Below, piece by piece: positions 1 through 6,582 of a stretch of 7,949 nt of DNA. The notes beneath the pieces were generated by a model, which had not been told where the DNA came from, made no database searches, and saw only the letters and a list, made by a program, of their open reading frames with translations. Position 1 is the first letter of the stretch, and each line of letters begins with the position of its first letter. Source of the DNA: Cryomorphaceae bacterium (GTDB lineage Bacteria > Bacteroidota > Bacteroidia > Flavobacteriales > BACL11); the NCBI GenBank assembly GCA_949531795.1, contig CATIQX010000219.1, forward strand, positions 1 to 7,949, given 5' to 3'. Made by a program: the position numbers and the translations under genes.

Positions 1-796
1 CGCAGGTGTACACTTTGGACACCTTAAGAAAAAGTACAACCCAGCAATGGCTCCTTATGTATTTATGGAGAAGAATGGGATTCATATCATTGATTTGAAT
101 AAAACTGTAGCAATGGTGGAAGACGCAGCTGCTGCAATGAAACAAATTGCATTATCAGGAAAAAAGATTTTATTTGTTGCAACCAAAAAACAAGCTAAAG
201 GTTTGGTTTCTGAAGCTGCTGAAGCTTTGAATATGCCTTACATTACTGAGAGATGGCCTGGTGGTTTGTTAACTAACTTTGCTACTATCCGTAAGTCAAT
301 CAAGAAAATGCAAATTATTGATAAAATGAAAGAAAATGGTACATTCGATTCATTATCAAAAAGAGAAAGATTGCAAATTGATAGACAAAGAGCTAAGCTA
401 GATCTTAACTTAGGTTCTATTGTGAAAATGACAAGAATGCCTGAAGCTGTTTTTATTATTGACACTAATAAAGAGCACATTGCTTTAGCTGAATCAAATA
501 AGTTAGGGATACTTTCTTTTGCATTGAATGACACAAATACTAATCCTTCTCAAGTTAATTTTCCAATACCTGGAAATGATGATGCTACAAAATCAATTGA
601 GTGTATCTTATCAATTGTAACTAAAGCAATTGCTGAAGGTTTAGAAGAAAGAAATGCTGACCAAGATAAAAAGGCGGTAGAGAAGAAGGAGAAGGCTAAA
701 AAAATAGCTGAAAGTTTGGAAGAAAAAAATGCTGTAAAAGAAAAAAATGCTGTTGAGAAGGTAGAAAAAGCTACTAAAACAGCTGAAGAAAAATAA
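1..796 (+). CDS. rpsB: Small ribosomal subunit protein S2 (5' end cut by window edge)
   Basis: S2 binds the 30S subunit late in assembly, near the head-body junction, and works alongside S1 in mRNA binding. The gene enters the window already open. The reading frame from base 2 gives AGVHFGHLKKKYNPAM, the conserved S2 N-terminus, so the ATG at 47 is an internal Met and the true start lies roughly a dozen codons upstream of the window. The 264 visible codons include the conserved ERWPGGLLTNF segment, the second S2 signature (PEAVFIIDTNKEHIALAESNKLG) and the IPGNDDA block before the final helix. A Lys/Glu/Ala-rich tail of about 45 residues follows the conserved body, making the protein longer than E. 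coli S2 (241 aa). Such charged tails vary among relatives. The gene precedes tsf by 23 nt, the usual rpsB-tsf pairing. Identification is very secure. Confidence 0.97.
   Translation, partial: AGVHFGHLKKKYNPAMAPYVFMEKNGIHIIDLNKTVAMVEDAAAAMKQIALSGKKILFVATKKQAKGLVSEAAEALNMPYITERWPGGLLTNFATIRKSIKKMQIIDKMKENGTFDSLSKRERLQIDRQRAKLDLNLGSIVKMTRMPEAVFIIDTNKEHIALAESNKLGILSFALNDTNTNPSQVNFPIPGNDDATKSIECILSIVTKAIAEGLEERNADQDKKAVEKKEKAKKIAESLEEKNAVKEKNAVEKVEKATKTAEEK
674..787 (+). repeat. Imperfect internal duplication in the S2 C-terminal tail
   Basis: The tail codes AVEKKEKAKKIAE at 674-712 and AVEKVEKATKTAE at 749-787. These match at 10 of 13 residues and, by hand count, 29 of 39 bases. Between and overlapping them, EEKNA (719-733) and KEKNA (737-751) form a shorter repeat, echoing LEERNA just upstream. 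The pattern suggests past in-frame duplication in a low-complexity, charged, probably helical or disordered extension. The synonymous differences suggest it is not a very recent event. Confidence 0.7.
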
Positions 797-819
797 TATT
801 AACTTTTTACAAAAGAAAA

Positions 820-1785
820 ATGGGAGCAATTAAAGCTGCTGATGTAGCAACATTAAGAAAGCAATCAGGTGCAGGGATGATGGATTGTAAAAACGCATTA
901 GTCGAGGCTAATGGTGATTTTGATGCTGCAATTGATGTATTAAGAAAGAAAGGTCAAAAAGTAGCAGCAAAGCGAGCTGATAGAGATGCAAGTGAGGGAA
1001 TTGCAATTACTAAAATTAATGCTGATAACACATCAGGGGTTGCTATTGTTTTAGCCTGTGAAACTGATTTTGTTGCAATTAATGATTCGTTCAAAGCTTT
1101 AGCGAATAGTTTTGTAGATATAGCTTTAAATCATGATGATAAAGATGCATTTTTAGCTGCTGATTTTGGAGGGATAACTGTTGCTGAAAAATTAACTGAA
1201 CAGACAGGTGTTATTGGTGAGAAAATTGAAATATCAGGTTTTGAAAGAGTAGAAGCTGCTTATGTTGGCACTTATACTCATGGTTCTAAAATTTCAGTTT
1301 TAGTTGGATTAAATAATTCAGTTGATAATGCAGATGTTTTATCTAAGGACTTAGCAATGCAAGTTGCTTCAATGGGTGCATCTACTTTGTCTTACAAGGA
1401 TTTTGATGCTGATTTTGTAGCAAACGAAACAGAAGCAAGAATAGCGGTTATCGAAAAAGATAATATTGAATTAGGAAGATTAGGAAAAACATTAAAAAAT
1501 ATTCCTCAATATATTTCTATGTCACAATTAAGTGATTCTGTAATGGCAGAAGCTAAAGCTGTTATTGAAGCAGAATTAAAAGAAGAAGGTAAGCCAGAAA
1601 AAATATGGGATAGAATTGTGCCTGGAAAAATGGAGCGCTTTGTTTCTGACAACACATCACTTGACCAAGAGCAATGTTTATTAGATCAAAATTTCATTAA
1701 AGACGAAAATAAAATTGTTTCTGAGTACATTGAATCATTTGGTAATGTAGCGGTAAGTAGCTTTAGAAGAGTTGCTTTAGGTTAA
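820..1785 (+). CDS. tsf: Elongation factor Ts
   Basis: EF-Ts is the cytoplasmic nucleotide exchange factor that removes GDP from EF-Tu so it can reload GTP and aminoacyl-tRNA. The N-terminal UBA-like domain (about residues 1-55) carries the first EF-Ts signature, LRKQSGAGMMDCKNAL, at residues 12-27, followed by the conserved LRKKGQKVAAKRADR stretch. The core contact motif TDFVA lies at residues 82-86 within CETDFVAIND; in the E. coli complex this Asp-Phe pair inserts near the Mg2+ site of EF-Tu. The C-terminal part has the conserved GKPEKIWDRIVPGKMERF block. At 321 aa it is longer than E. coli EF-Ts (283 aa), as I recall for many Bacteroidota homologs. The ATG at 820 places the start exactly at the family N-terminus and is preceded by an A-rich stretch rather than a Shine-Dalgarno. 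It is 23 nt after rpsB, probably in the same transcript, and ends at a strong terminator. Confidence 0.97.
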   Translation: MGAIKAADVATLRKQSGAGMMDCKNALVEANGDFDAAIDVLRKKGQKVAAKRADRDASEGIAITKINADNTSGVAIVLACETDFVAINDSFKALANSFVDIALNHDDKDAFLAADFGGITVAEKLTEQTGVIGEKIEISGFERVEAAYVGTYTHGSKISVLVGLNNSVDNADVLSKDLAMQVASMGASTLSYKDFDADFVANETEARIAVIEKDNIELGRLGKTLKNIPQYISMSQLSDSVMAEAKAVIEAELKEEGKPEKIWDRIVPGKMERFVSDNTSLDQEQCLLDQNFIKDENKIVSEYIESFGNVAVSSFRRVALG

Positions 1786-1809
1786 TAATATAGCTTATTG
1801 AATTATAAT

Positions 1810-1837
1810 AGCCATCCTTTTTGGATGGCTTTTTTTT
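1810..1837 (+). terminator. Rho-independent terminator after tsf
   Basis: A perfect 8-bp stem, AGCCATCC (1810-1817) with GGATGGCT (1823-1830), closes a 5-nt T loop. With the stem's last base it is followed by an unbroken T run to 1837. It lies 24 nt after the tsf stop and should end the rpsB-tsf transcript before pyrH. Confidence 0.92.
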
Positions 1838-1864
1838 GTGTATAAATTCCATTCTTCAGTTTCT

Positions 1865-1892
1865 TTTGCGTGTATGTATTTTCCTATATTTG
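1865..1892 (+). promoter_or_regulatory. Putative Bacteroidota-type promoter for pyrH-frr
   Basis: TATATTTG at 1885-1892 fits the TAnnTTTG -7 element used by the Bacteroidota primary sigma factor. A TTTG at 1865-1868 can serve as the -33 element, with a 16-nt spacer that is a little short for the described range. The box sits between the tsf terminator and the pyrH start. Initiation a few bases past the box would leave a leader of only about 12-15 nt. The -7 match is good; the -33 assignment is weaker. Confidence 0.6.
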
Positions 1893-1911
1893 AGAAATTT
1901 TTTACACGATT

Positions 1912-2619
1912 ATGCAATACAAGAGAATTCTTTTAAAATTAAGTGGTGAGGCTTTAATGGGTGATGGAGAATATGGTATTGATTCTAAGGTTTTGAGTGC
2001 TTATGCTAATGAAATTCAAGCAATTGTTAAGCAAAATATAGAGCTTGCTATAGTAATTGGTGGTGGAAATATTTACAGAGGAATACAGTCAGAGGGGGCT
2101 GGTTTTGACAGAGTACAAGGTGATCACATGGGAATGTTAGCAACTATTATTAATGGAATGGCACTCCAATCAGCATTGGAATCCATTGATATTGAAACTA
2201 GATTGCTTACTGCAATAAGAATGGAACAAGTTGCTGAGCCTTATATAAGAAGAAAGGCAATGCGTCACTTGCAAAAAGGAAGAGTTGTTATTTTCGGAGG
2301 AGGTACAGGGAACCCATATTTCACTACAGATACTGCGGCTACTTTGCGAGCTATTGAAATAGAGGCAGATATTATTTTAAAAGGAACAAGAGTAGATGGA
2401 ATTTATACTGCAGATCCTGAAAAGGATCCAAGTGCAATAAAATATGAGACCATTACTTTTGATGAGGTATTCGAAAAGAAATTAAGTATTATGGATTTGA
2501 CTGCCTTTACACTGTGCCAAGAAAATAATTTACCAATTAAAGTATTCAATATGAATATTAAAGGGAATTTGGCTAAAATTTGTAAGGGAGATAAAGTAGG
2601 GACTCTTGTTAATTTTTAA
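1912..2619 (+). CDS. pyrH: Uridylate (UMP) kinase
   Basis: This enzyme phosphorylates UMP to UDP with ATP in the cytoplasm, an essential step of pyrimidine nucleotide synthesis. Bacterial PyrH belongs to the amino acid kinase fold, is hexameric, and is usually activated by GTP and inhibited by UTP. Visible motifs are KLSGEAL near residue 9 (phosphate binding), GGGNIYRG at 50-57, DHMGMLAT at 71-78 in the UMP-binding region, GGGTGNPYFTTDTAA at 129-143, and KGTRVDGIYTADP at 157-169 in the ATP side. The length of 235 aa is close to E. coli PyrH (241). The ATG at 1912 gives the standard N-terminus, with no better upstream start. It follows a terminator and a putative promoter and lies 24 nt before frr, with which it is probably cotranscribed. 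No truncation or missing key residue is seen. Confidence 0.97.
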   Translation: MQYKRILLKLSGEALMGDGEYGIDSKVLSAYANEIQAIVKQNIELAIVIGGGNIYRGIQSEGAGFDRVQGDHMGMLATIINGMALQSALESIDIETRLLTAIRMEQVAEPYIRRKAMRHLQKGRVVIFGGGTGNPYFTTDTAATLRAIEIEADIILKGTRVDGIYTADPEKDPSAIKYETITFDEVFEKKLSIMDLTAFTLCQENNLPIKVFNMNIKGNLAKICKGDKVGTLVNF

Positions 2620-2643
2620 TTATAACTTGATATAAAGACTATT

Positions 2644-3207
2644 ATGAATGAAGATGTAAATTTCCAATTGGACATTACTAAAGAGCAAATGCTAGAAGCC
2701 ATTTCGCATCTTGAAAATGTATTAGGAAAAATTAGAGCTGGGAAGGCAAACCCACAAATGCTAAGAACAATCAAGGTGGATTATTACGGAGCTTCCACTC
2801 CACTTGCCCAGGCCGCTAATGTTTCTACGCCTGACTCTCAGACTATTTCTATCCAACCTTTTGATAAAAGTTTAATTTCAGAAATTGAACAAGCTATTGT
2901 CGATGCAAATTTAGGTTTCAATCCGTCAAACAACGGTGAGAGAATAATTATTAATGTACCTCCTTTAACTGAAGATAGAAGAAAAGATTTGGTAAAGCAA
3001 GCTAAGGTGGAAATTGAAAACGCAAAGGTTAGTGTTAGAAATATAAGGCAAAAATCTAACGATGAAATGAAAAAATTAGGAAAAGAAGGTCTTTCAGAAG
3101 ATGCAGTGAGAGATGCCGAGGCTTCTGTTCAGGAATTAACCAATATCTATTCATCTAAAATTGATGTTGTTTATACAGCAAAAGAGGTTGAAATAATGAC
3201 GGTTTAA
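2644..3207 (+). CDS. frr: Ribosome recycling factor
   Basis: RRF works with EF-G after termination to split the 70S ribosome so that subunits can be reused. The protein has the usual two-domain plan. A long three-helix bundle begins with the conserved IRAGKANPQML (about residues 30-40) and returns in PPLTEDRRKDLVKQAKVE and VRNIRQKSNDEMKK. The small beta domain between includes VDYYGASTPL and TISIQPFDKS. The C-terminus EVEIMTV is, from memory, typical of Bacteroidota homologs. At 187 aa it is full length (E. coli 185). The ATG at 2644 matches the family start; the nearby ATG at 2648 is out of frame. It follows pyrH by 24 nt, as in the common pyrH-frr pair, and a terminator follows 21 nt after the stop. 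Confidence 0.97.
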   Translation: MNEDVNFQLDITKEQMLEAISHLENVLGKIRAGKANPQMLRTIKVDYYGASTPLAQAANVSTPDSQTISIQPFDKSLISEIEQAIVDANLGFNPSNNGERIIINVPPLTEDRRKDLVKQAKVEIENAKVSVRNIRQKSNDEMKKLGKEGLSEDAVRDAEASVQELTNIYSSKIDVVYTAKEVEIMTV

Positions 3208-3228
3208 TCTTTGCTAAATATAAAAAAT

Positions 3229-3253
3229 AAAGGGGCTAAATGCCCCTTTTTTT
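3229..3253 (+). terminator. Rho-independent terminator after frr
   Basis: AAAGGGGC (3229-3236) pairs with GCCCCTTT (3242-3249) around a 5-nt TAAAT loop, and the T run continues to 3253. The GC core is 5 bp, extended by A-T pairs. It closes the pyrH-frr transcript. The A tract before the stem means the hairpin could also act on the opposite strand. Confidence 0.9.
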
Positions 3254-3262
3254 ATTACTATA

Positions 3263-3283
3263 TTTAAGCTTTAAGCTTTAAAT
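3263..3283 (+). repeat. Short TTTAAGC direct repeat / paired AAGCTT palindromes
   Basis: TTTAAGC occurs at 3263-3269 and again at 3270-3276, followed by a degenerate third copy TTTAAAT at 3277-3283. The same bases can be read as two palindromic AAGCTT hexamers (3266-3271 and 3273-3278) separated by one T. They lie directly upstream of the putative -7 box, where an operator could sit, but AT-rich DNA gives such patterns by chance and no regulator is indicated. Confidence 0.35.
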
Positions 3284-3286
3284 TTG
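3279..3286 (+). promoter_or_regulatory. Putative -7 promoter box for the exporter operon
   Basis: TAAATTTG fits the TAnnTTTG -7 element and lies between the frr terminator and the exporter ATG at 3316, which would give a leader of roughly 22-25 nt. No TTTG is seen at the right distance upstream, so the -33 part is absent or degenerate. The box directly abuts a pair of AAGCTT palindromes. This is a plausible start point for the four-gene unit downstream, though not a strong promoter call. Confidence 0.45.
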
Positions 3287-3315
3287 AAGTATTTTAGCAT
3301 AAATTATTTACCCTT

Positions 3316-5700
3316 ATGTGGATATTTATTTCTAGATTAATCCTGAAAAATAGATTAATTATTATTCTGCTCATTTCAGCTATAACTGTCTTTATGGTTA
3401 AGAATGGCCGAGATGTTAATCTGTCTTACAGTATGCCTAAATTACTGCCAAGTGATCATCAAATCAGTTTGGATTATCAAGATTTTTTAGAAAAATACGG
3501 AGATCAAAATGTCTTAGTAATTGCTATTGAAGATAGCTTGTTGTTAACATTGGACCATCTAATAAAGTGGGATAAGGTAACTAAGAATATTGAAATTATT
3601 AATGGGGTATCACACGTTGTTTCATTTACTAATCTTCCAATTCTTTTTAAGGATACAGAAAATAAGAAATTGGTATTGAAAAAGTGGTTTTCTCAAGAAG
3701 TAGAAACACAAGAACAACTAGATAGTGCATTTTCTCAATATAGCAACCAGCCTTTCTATAAAGGACTAATTAATTCTAATGATAATAAGGTAAGTACTAT
3801 GCTAATTACATTAGATGATATTGTGATGAAATCAGCAAGTAGAAAAGAATTAATTTTTGCTATTAAGGATTTGGTAGATATTTATGCTAATGAGTTTCAA
3901 GCCACGGCTCATTATTCGGGCCTTCCTTATATTCGTACGATTGATTCTATAAAGGTAAAGGAAGAAATATCGTTATTTATTATTTTTACTTTACTTATTA
4001 CTTCTTTAATATTATTTTTATTTTTCAGATCTTTTAAGGCAGTAATTTCGTCTATGATTGTAGTAATATTGGGAGTAGTTTTCTCATTTGGAACCATCTC
4101 ATTATTGGGTTATGAGGTTTCTGTTCTTATGGCGCTTATTCCTCCTGTTTTAATTGTTATAGGTATCCCAAATTGTATCTTTCTTATTAATAAGTTTCAT
4201 AGTGAATTTAAGCGAACACAAAATAAGAATTATGCATTAAGAAAAATGGTTCAAAAGATTGGAAACATAACTCTTTTGACAAACCTTACCACAGCTTCAG
4301 GTTTTGCTGCTTTTATTCTTACTAATAGTGAGACATTACAAGAGTTTGGATTAATTGCGTCAATCAATATTATTTTTATATTTCTTCTTTCATTATTTAT
4401 TATTCCTATTTATTTTTCTTTTGCCTCTCCTCCACAGAACAGGCACACAAAGCATTTAGATAAGATATGGATTAATAAGCTAGTTGAGCGCTTAGTATTC
4501 TTAGTTCAGTATAGAAGAAAATACATATATATTATTACGACTATTCTTATTTTTATTGGCGTTTTTGGTATTTTAAATATAAAAACAACAGGAAATCTTA
4601 CTGACGAGTTACCTAAGAACGGTGATTTGTACAAGGATTTAAAATTCTTTGAGAGTAACTTTGGAGGAGTAATGCCATTAGAGGTTGTTGTTAATACTAA
4701 AAAGAAAAATGGCTTATTAAAATCCTATAATTTAAGAAAGATTGAAGAGTTAAGCAAAGAGCTTGCTGGTTTTAAAGAATTCTCTAAGCCATCTTCATAT
4801 GTTGATATGGTAAAGTATAGTAAACAAGCTTTTTACAATGGAGATTCAGCTTATTATTCTTTACCTAACTCTCAGGAGCAAAGGATGATTTTGGATTACC
4901 TAAAGAATAGTGCTTCAAGTATTAACATGAGTTCATTAATGATAGATTCTTTAAAGCAGGAAGCTCGTATTAGCTTAAGGGTAGCTGATATTTCCACTTC
5001 TAAAATGGATAGCGTATTTGATGCTCTAATTCCTAAGGTAAACAAGATATTCGATTCTGATAAATATGATGTAACTATAACTGGTACTAGTGTTGTTTTC
5101 TTGAATGGAACAAAATTTTTGCTTAAGAACTTGATGTTGAGCTTGTTATTAGTTATATTATTGATTTCTATTTTTATGGCTTGGATGTTTAATTCTTTTA
5201 GAATGGTAGTTGTTTCTATTATTCCTAATCTTATTCCTTTGCTTCTTACCGGTGCCATTATGGGATATTTTGGGATTGCTTTGAAGCCATCAACTATTTT
5301 GGTTTTTTCCATAGCCTTCGGTATATCAGTGGATGATACTATTCACTTCCTAGCTAAATATAGACAGGAGTTATTGGTTAATAATTGGAATATAAAAAAA
5401 TCTGTTTTATCTGCCCTCAATGAAACTGGGGTGAGTATGTTTTACACTTCTGTTGTATTGTTCTTTGGCTTTTTTATATTTGTTGCTTCTGATTTTGGAG
5501 GGACAATAGCGCTTGGTTTATTAGTGTCAATTACTTTATTATTCGCTATGCTGTCTAATTTATTGTTGCTTCCGGCATTATTACTATCTTTGGAAAAGAT
5601 AATCAACTATGAGGCTTTTCAAGAGCCTTTATTGGATATTTTTGATGAAGAGGAGGATGTTGAGTTAGATGAACTAAAGGTAAAACGAAAATCAAAATAA
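3316..5700 (+). CDS. RND-superfamily exporter, MMPL/Patched-like (12 TM)
   Basis: This is an integral inner-membrane protein of the RND superfamily, probably a proton-driven exporter of a lipid or other hydrophobic substrate; the substrate cannot be told from sequence. It has the duplicated RND layout: TM1 about residues 12-29, a periplasmic domain to about 215, TM2-6 about 219-369, a cytoplasmic linker, TM7 about 402-420, a second periplasmic domain about 424-603, then TM8-12 about 604-758. TM10 holds the acidic pair D673-D674 in GISVDDTIHFLAKY, where RND proteins carry the proton-relay residues. The equivalent TM4 stretch, GIPNCIFLINKF, has P285-N286 instead. The C-terminal tail is strongly acidic (DEEEDVELDE) and then basic (KVKRKSK). 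At 794 aa it is in the usual range for the MMPL/COG1033-like group and shorter than AcrB-type pumps; no adaptor or outer-membrane partner gene is nearby. It leads a probable operon and lies 24 nt before rfbA. Confidence 0.88.
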   Translation: MWIFISRLILKNRLIIILLISAITVFMVKNGRDVNLSYSMPKLLPSDHQISLDYQDFLEKYGDQNVLVIAIEDSLLLTLDHLIKWDKVTKNIEIINGVSHVVSFTNLPILFKDTENKKLVLKKWFSQEVETQEQLDSAFSQYSNQPFYKGLINSNDNKVSTMLITLDDIVMKSASRKELIFAIKDLVDIYANEFQATAHYSGLPYIRTIDSIKVKEEISLFIIFTLLITSLILFLFFRSFKAVISSMIVVILGVVFSFGTISLLGYEVSVLMALIPPVLIVIGIPNCIFLINKFHSEFKRTQNKNYALRKMVQKIGNITLLTNLTTASGFAAFILTNSETLQEFGLIASINIIFIFLLSLFIIPIYFSFASPPQNRHTKHLDKIWINKLVERLVFLVQYRRKYIYIITTILIFIGVFGILNIKTTGNLTDELPKNGDLYKDLKFFESNFGGVMPLEVVVNTKKKNGLLKSYNLRKIEELSKELAGFKEFSKPSSYVDMVKYSKQAFYNGDSAYYSLPNSQEQRMILDYLKNSASSINMSSLMIDSLKQEARISLRVADISTSKMDSVFDALIPKVNKIFDSDKYDVTITGTSVVFLNGTKFLLKNLMLSLLLVILLISIFMAWMFNSFRMVVVSIIPNLIPLLLTGAIMGYFGIALKPSTILVFSIAFGISVDDTIHFLAKYRQELLVNNWNIKKSVLSALNETGVSMFYTSVVLFFGFFIFVASDFGGTIALGLLVSITLLFAMLSNLLLLPALLLSLEKIINYEAFQEPLLDIFDEEEDVELDELKVKRKSK

Positions 5701-5715
5701 AACGAAAATCAAAAT
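5682..5715 (+). repeat. Exact 17-bp tandem duplication across the exporter stop codon
   Basis: AAAACGAAAATCAAAAT occurs at 5682-5698 and again, without a gap, at 5699-5715. The first copy codes the last residues of the exporter and supplies the T of its TAA stop; the second copy makes up most of the 24-nt spacer before rfbA. The identity of the two copies points to replication slippage in an A-rich stretch. Removing one copy would keep the same stop and shorten the spacer to 7 nt. Confidence 0.9.
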
Positions 5716-5724
5716 AAAAATAAA

Positions 5725-6582
5725 ATGAAAGGAATAATTTTAGCGGGAGGTTCAGGTACACGTTTACATCCCTTAACTTTAGCTATCAGCAAACAGATGA
5801 TGCCTATTTATGATAAACCAATGATTTATTATCCTTTATCTACTTTACTGTATTCAGGCATAAAGGAAGTTTTGATTATCTCCACTCCCCACGATTTGCC
5901 GTTATTTAAAAAATTATTAGGAGACGGAAGTAGTTTGGGCTGCAGATTTGAATATAAGGTGCAAGAAATACCAAACGGACTAGCTCAAGCCTTTGTATTA
6001 GGTGAAGAATTTATTGGTGATGATAAGGTATGTTTAGTGTTAGGTGATAATATTTTCCAAATGAAAACAAAGACCTTAACTTCTTGTAGTGATGTTAAAG
6101 GCGGCATCATATTTGGCTACCATGTTAATGACCCTGAGCGATATGGAGTAGTTGATTTTGATGATAATTTTAAAGCTTTATCTCTAGAGGAAAAACCTGA
6201 AAAACCGAAATCAAATTATGCTGTCCCAGGTCTATATTATTATGATAATTCAGTGGTGGAGATAGCCAAGAACATCAAACCCTCTACAAGAGGAGAGTAT
6301 GAAATTACTGATGTAAATAAAGAATATTTGAGAAGGGGAGAATTAGACGTAAGAGTTCTAGGTAGAGGTACAGCTTGGTTGGATACCGGTACTTTTCAGT
6401 CTTTAATGCAGGCCAATCAATATGTACAAGTTATTGAAGACAGACAAGGAAGGAAAATAGGCTGTATTGAAGAGGCTGCTTATAGAATGGGTTATATTAA
6501 CTCTCAAAAGTTATTAGAAATTGCAGAGCCACTTAGAAAAAGTGGATATGGAGATTATTTAATTAATTTAGTAAAGAAATAA
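5725..6582 (+). CDS. rfbA: Glucose-1-phosphate thymidylyltransferase
   Basis: RfbA/RmlA is a cytoplasmic enzyme that joins glucose-1-phosphate and dTTP to make dTDP-glucose and pyrophosphate, the entry step to dTDP-L-rhamnose and other deoxysugars of surface polysaccharides. Family features are all present: the nucleotide-binding loop LAGGSGTRLHPLT (residues 6-18, with R13), SKQMMPIYDKPMIYYPLS (22-39, with K23), IPNGLAQAF (82-90), LGDN with metal-binding D108, EEKPEKPKS around 155-163, GEYEITDVN (190-198) and AWLDTGT with metal-binding D220. At 285 aa it is close to the usual 286-293. The ATG at 5725 gives the standard N-terminus. It follows the exporter by 24 nt in the same reading frame, and its TAA overlaps the next ATG by one base (TAATG at 6580-6584). 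The rfbB, rfbC and rfbD partners are not in the window, so the final sugar is unknown. Confidence 0.95.
   Translation: MKGIILAGGSGTRLHPLTLAISKQMMPIYDKPMIYYPLSTLLYSGIKEVLIISTPHDLPLFKKLLGDGSSLGCRFEYKVQEIPNGLAQAFVLGEEFIGDDKVCLVLGDNIFQMKTKTLTSCSDVKGGIIFGYHVNDPERYGVVDFDDNFKALSLEEKPEKPKSNYAVPGLYYYDNSVVEIAKNIKPSTRGEYEITDVNKEYLRRGELDVRVLGRGTAWLDTGTFQSLMQANQYVQVIEDRQGRKIGCIEEAAYRMGYINSQKLLEIAEPLRKSGYGDYLINLVKK

Noticed and set aside
47..49. ATG at 47 as the start of rpsB
   Set aside because: The frame stays open to the window edge and the upstream codons match the conserved S2 N-terminus (GVHFGH), so this Met is internal.
238..534. Minus-strand ORF of 98 codons inside rpsB
   Set aside because: It is fully covered by conserved S2 sequence on the plus strand, with no recognisable protein features of its own.
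641..829. Minus-strand ORF of 62 codons, very rich in Phe and Leu
   Set aside because: It is the antisense reading of the Lys/Glu-rich S2 tail: AAA/GAA-type codons become Phe/Leu-type codons. The sense strand is a clear rpsB, so the apparent membrane peptide is an artefact.
2620..2643. Possible separate promoter for frr in the 24-nt gap
   Set aside because: No TAnnTTTG box or -33 element is seen, and the spacing fits cotranscription with pyrH.
4896..5312. Minus-strand ORF of 138 codons inside the exporter gene
   Set aside because: The plus strand codes conserved exporter segments here, and the reverse translation has no domain-like pattern. Treated as a shadow.
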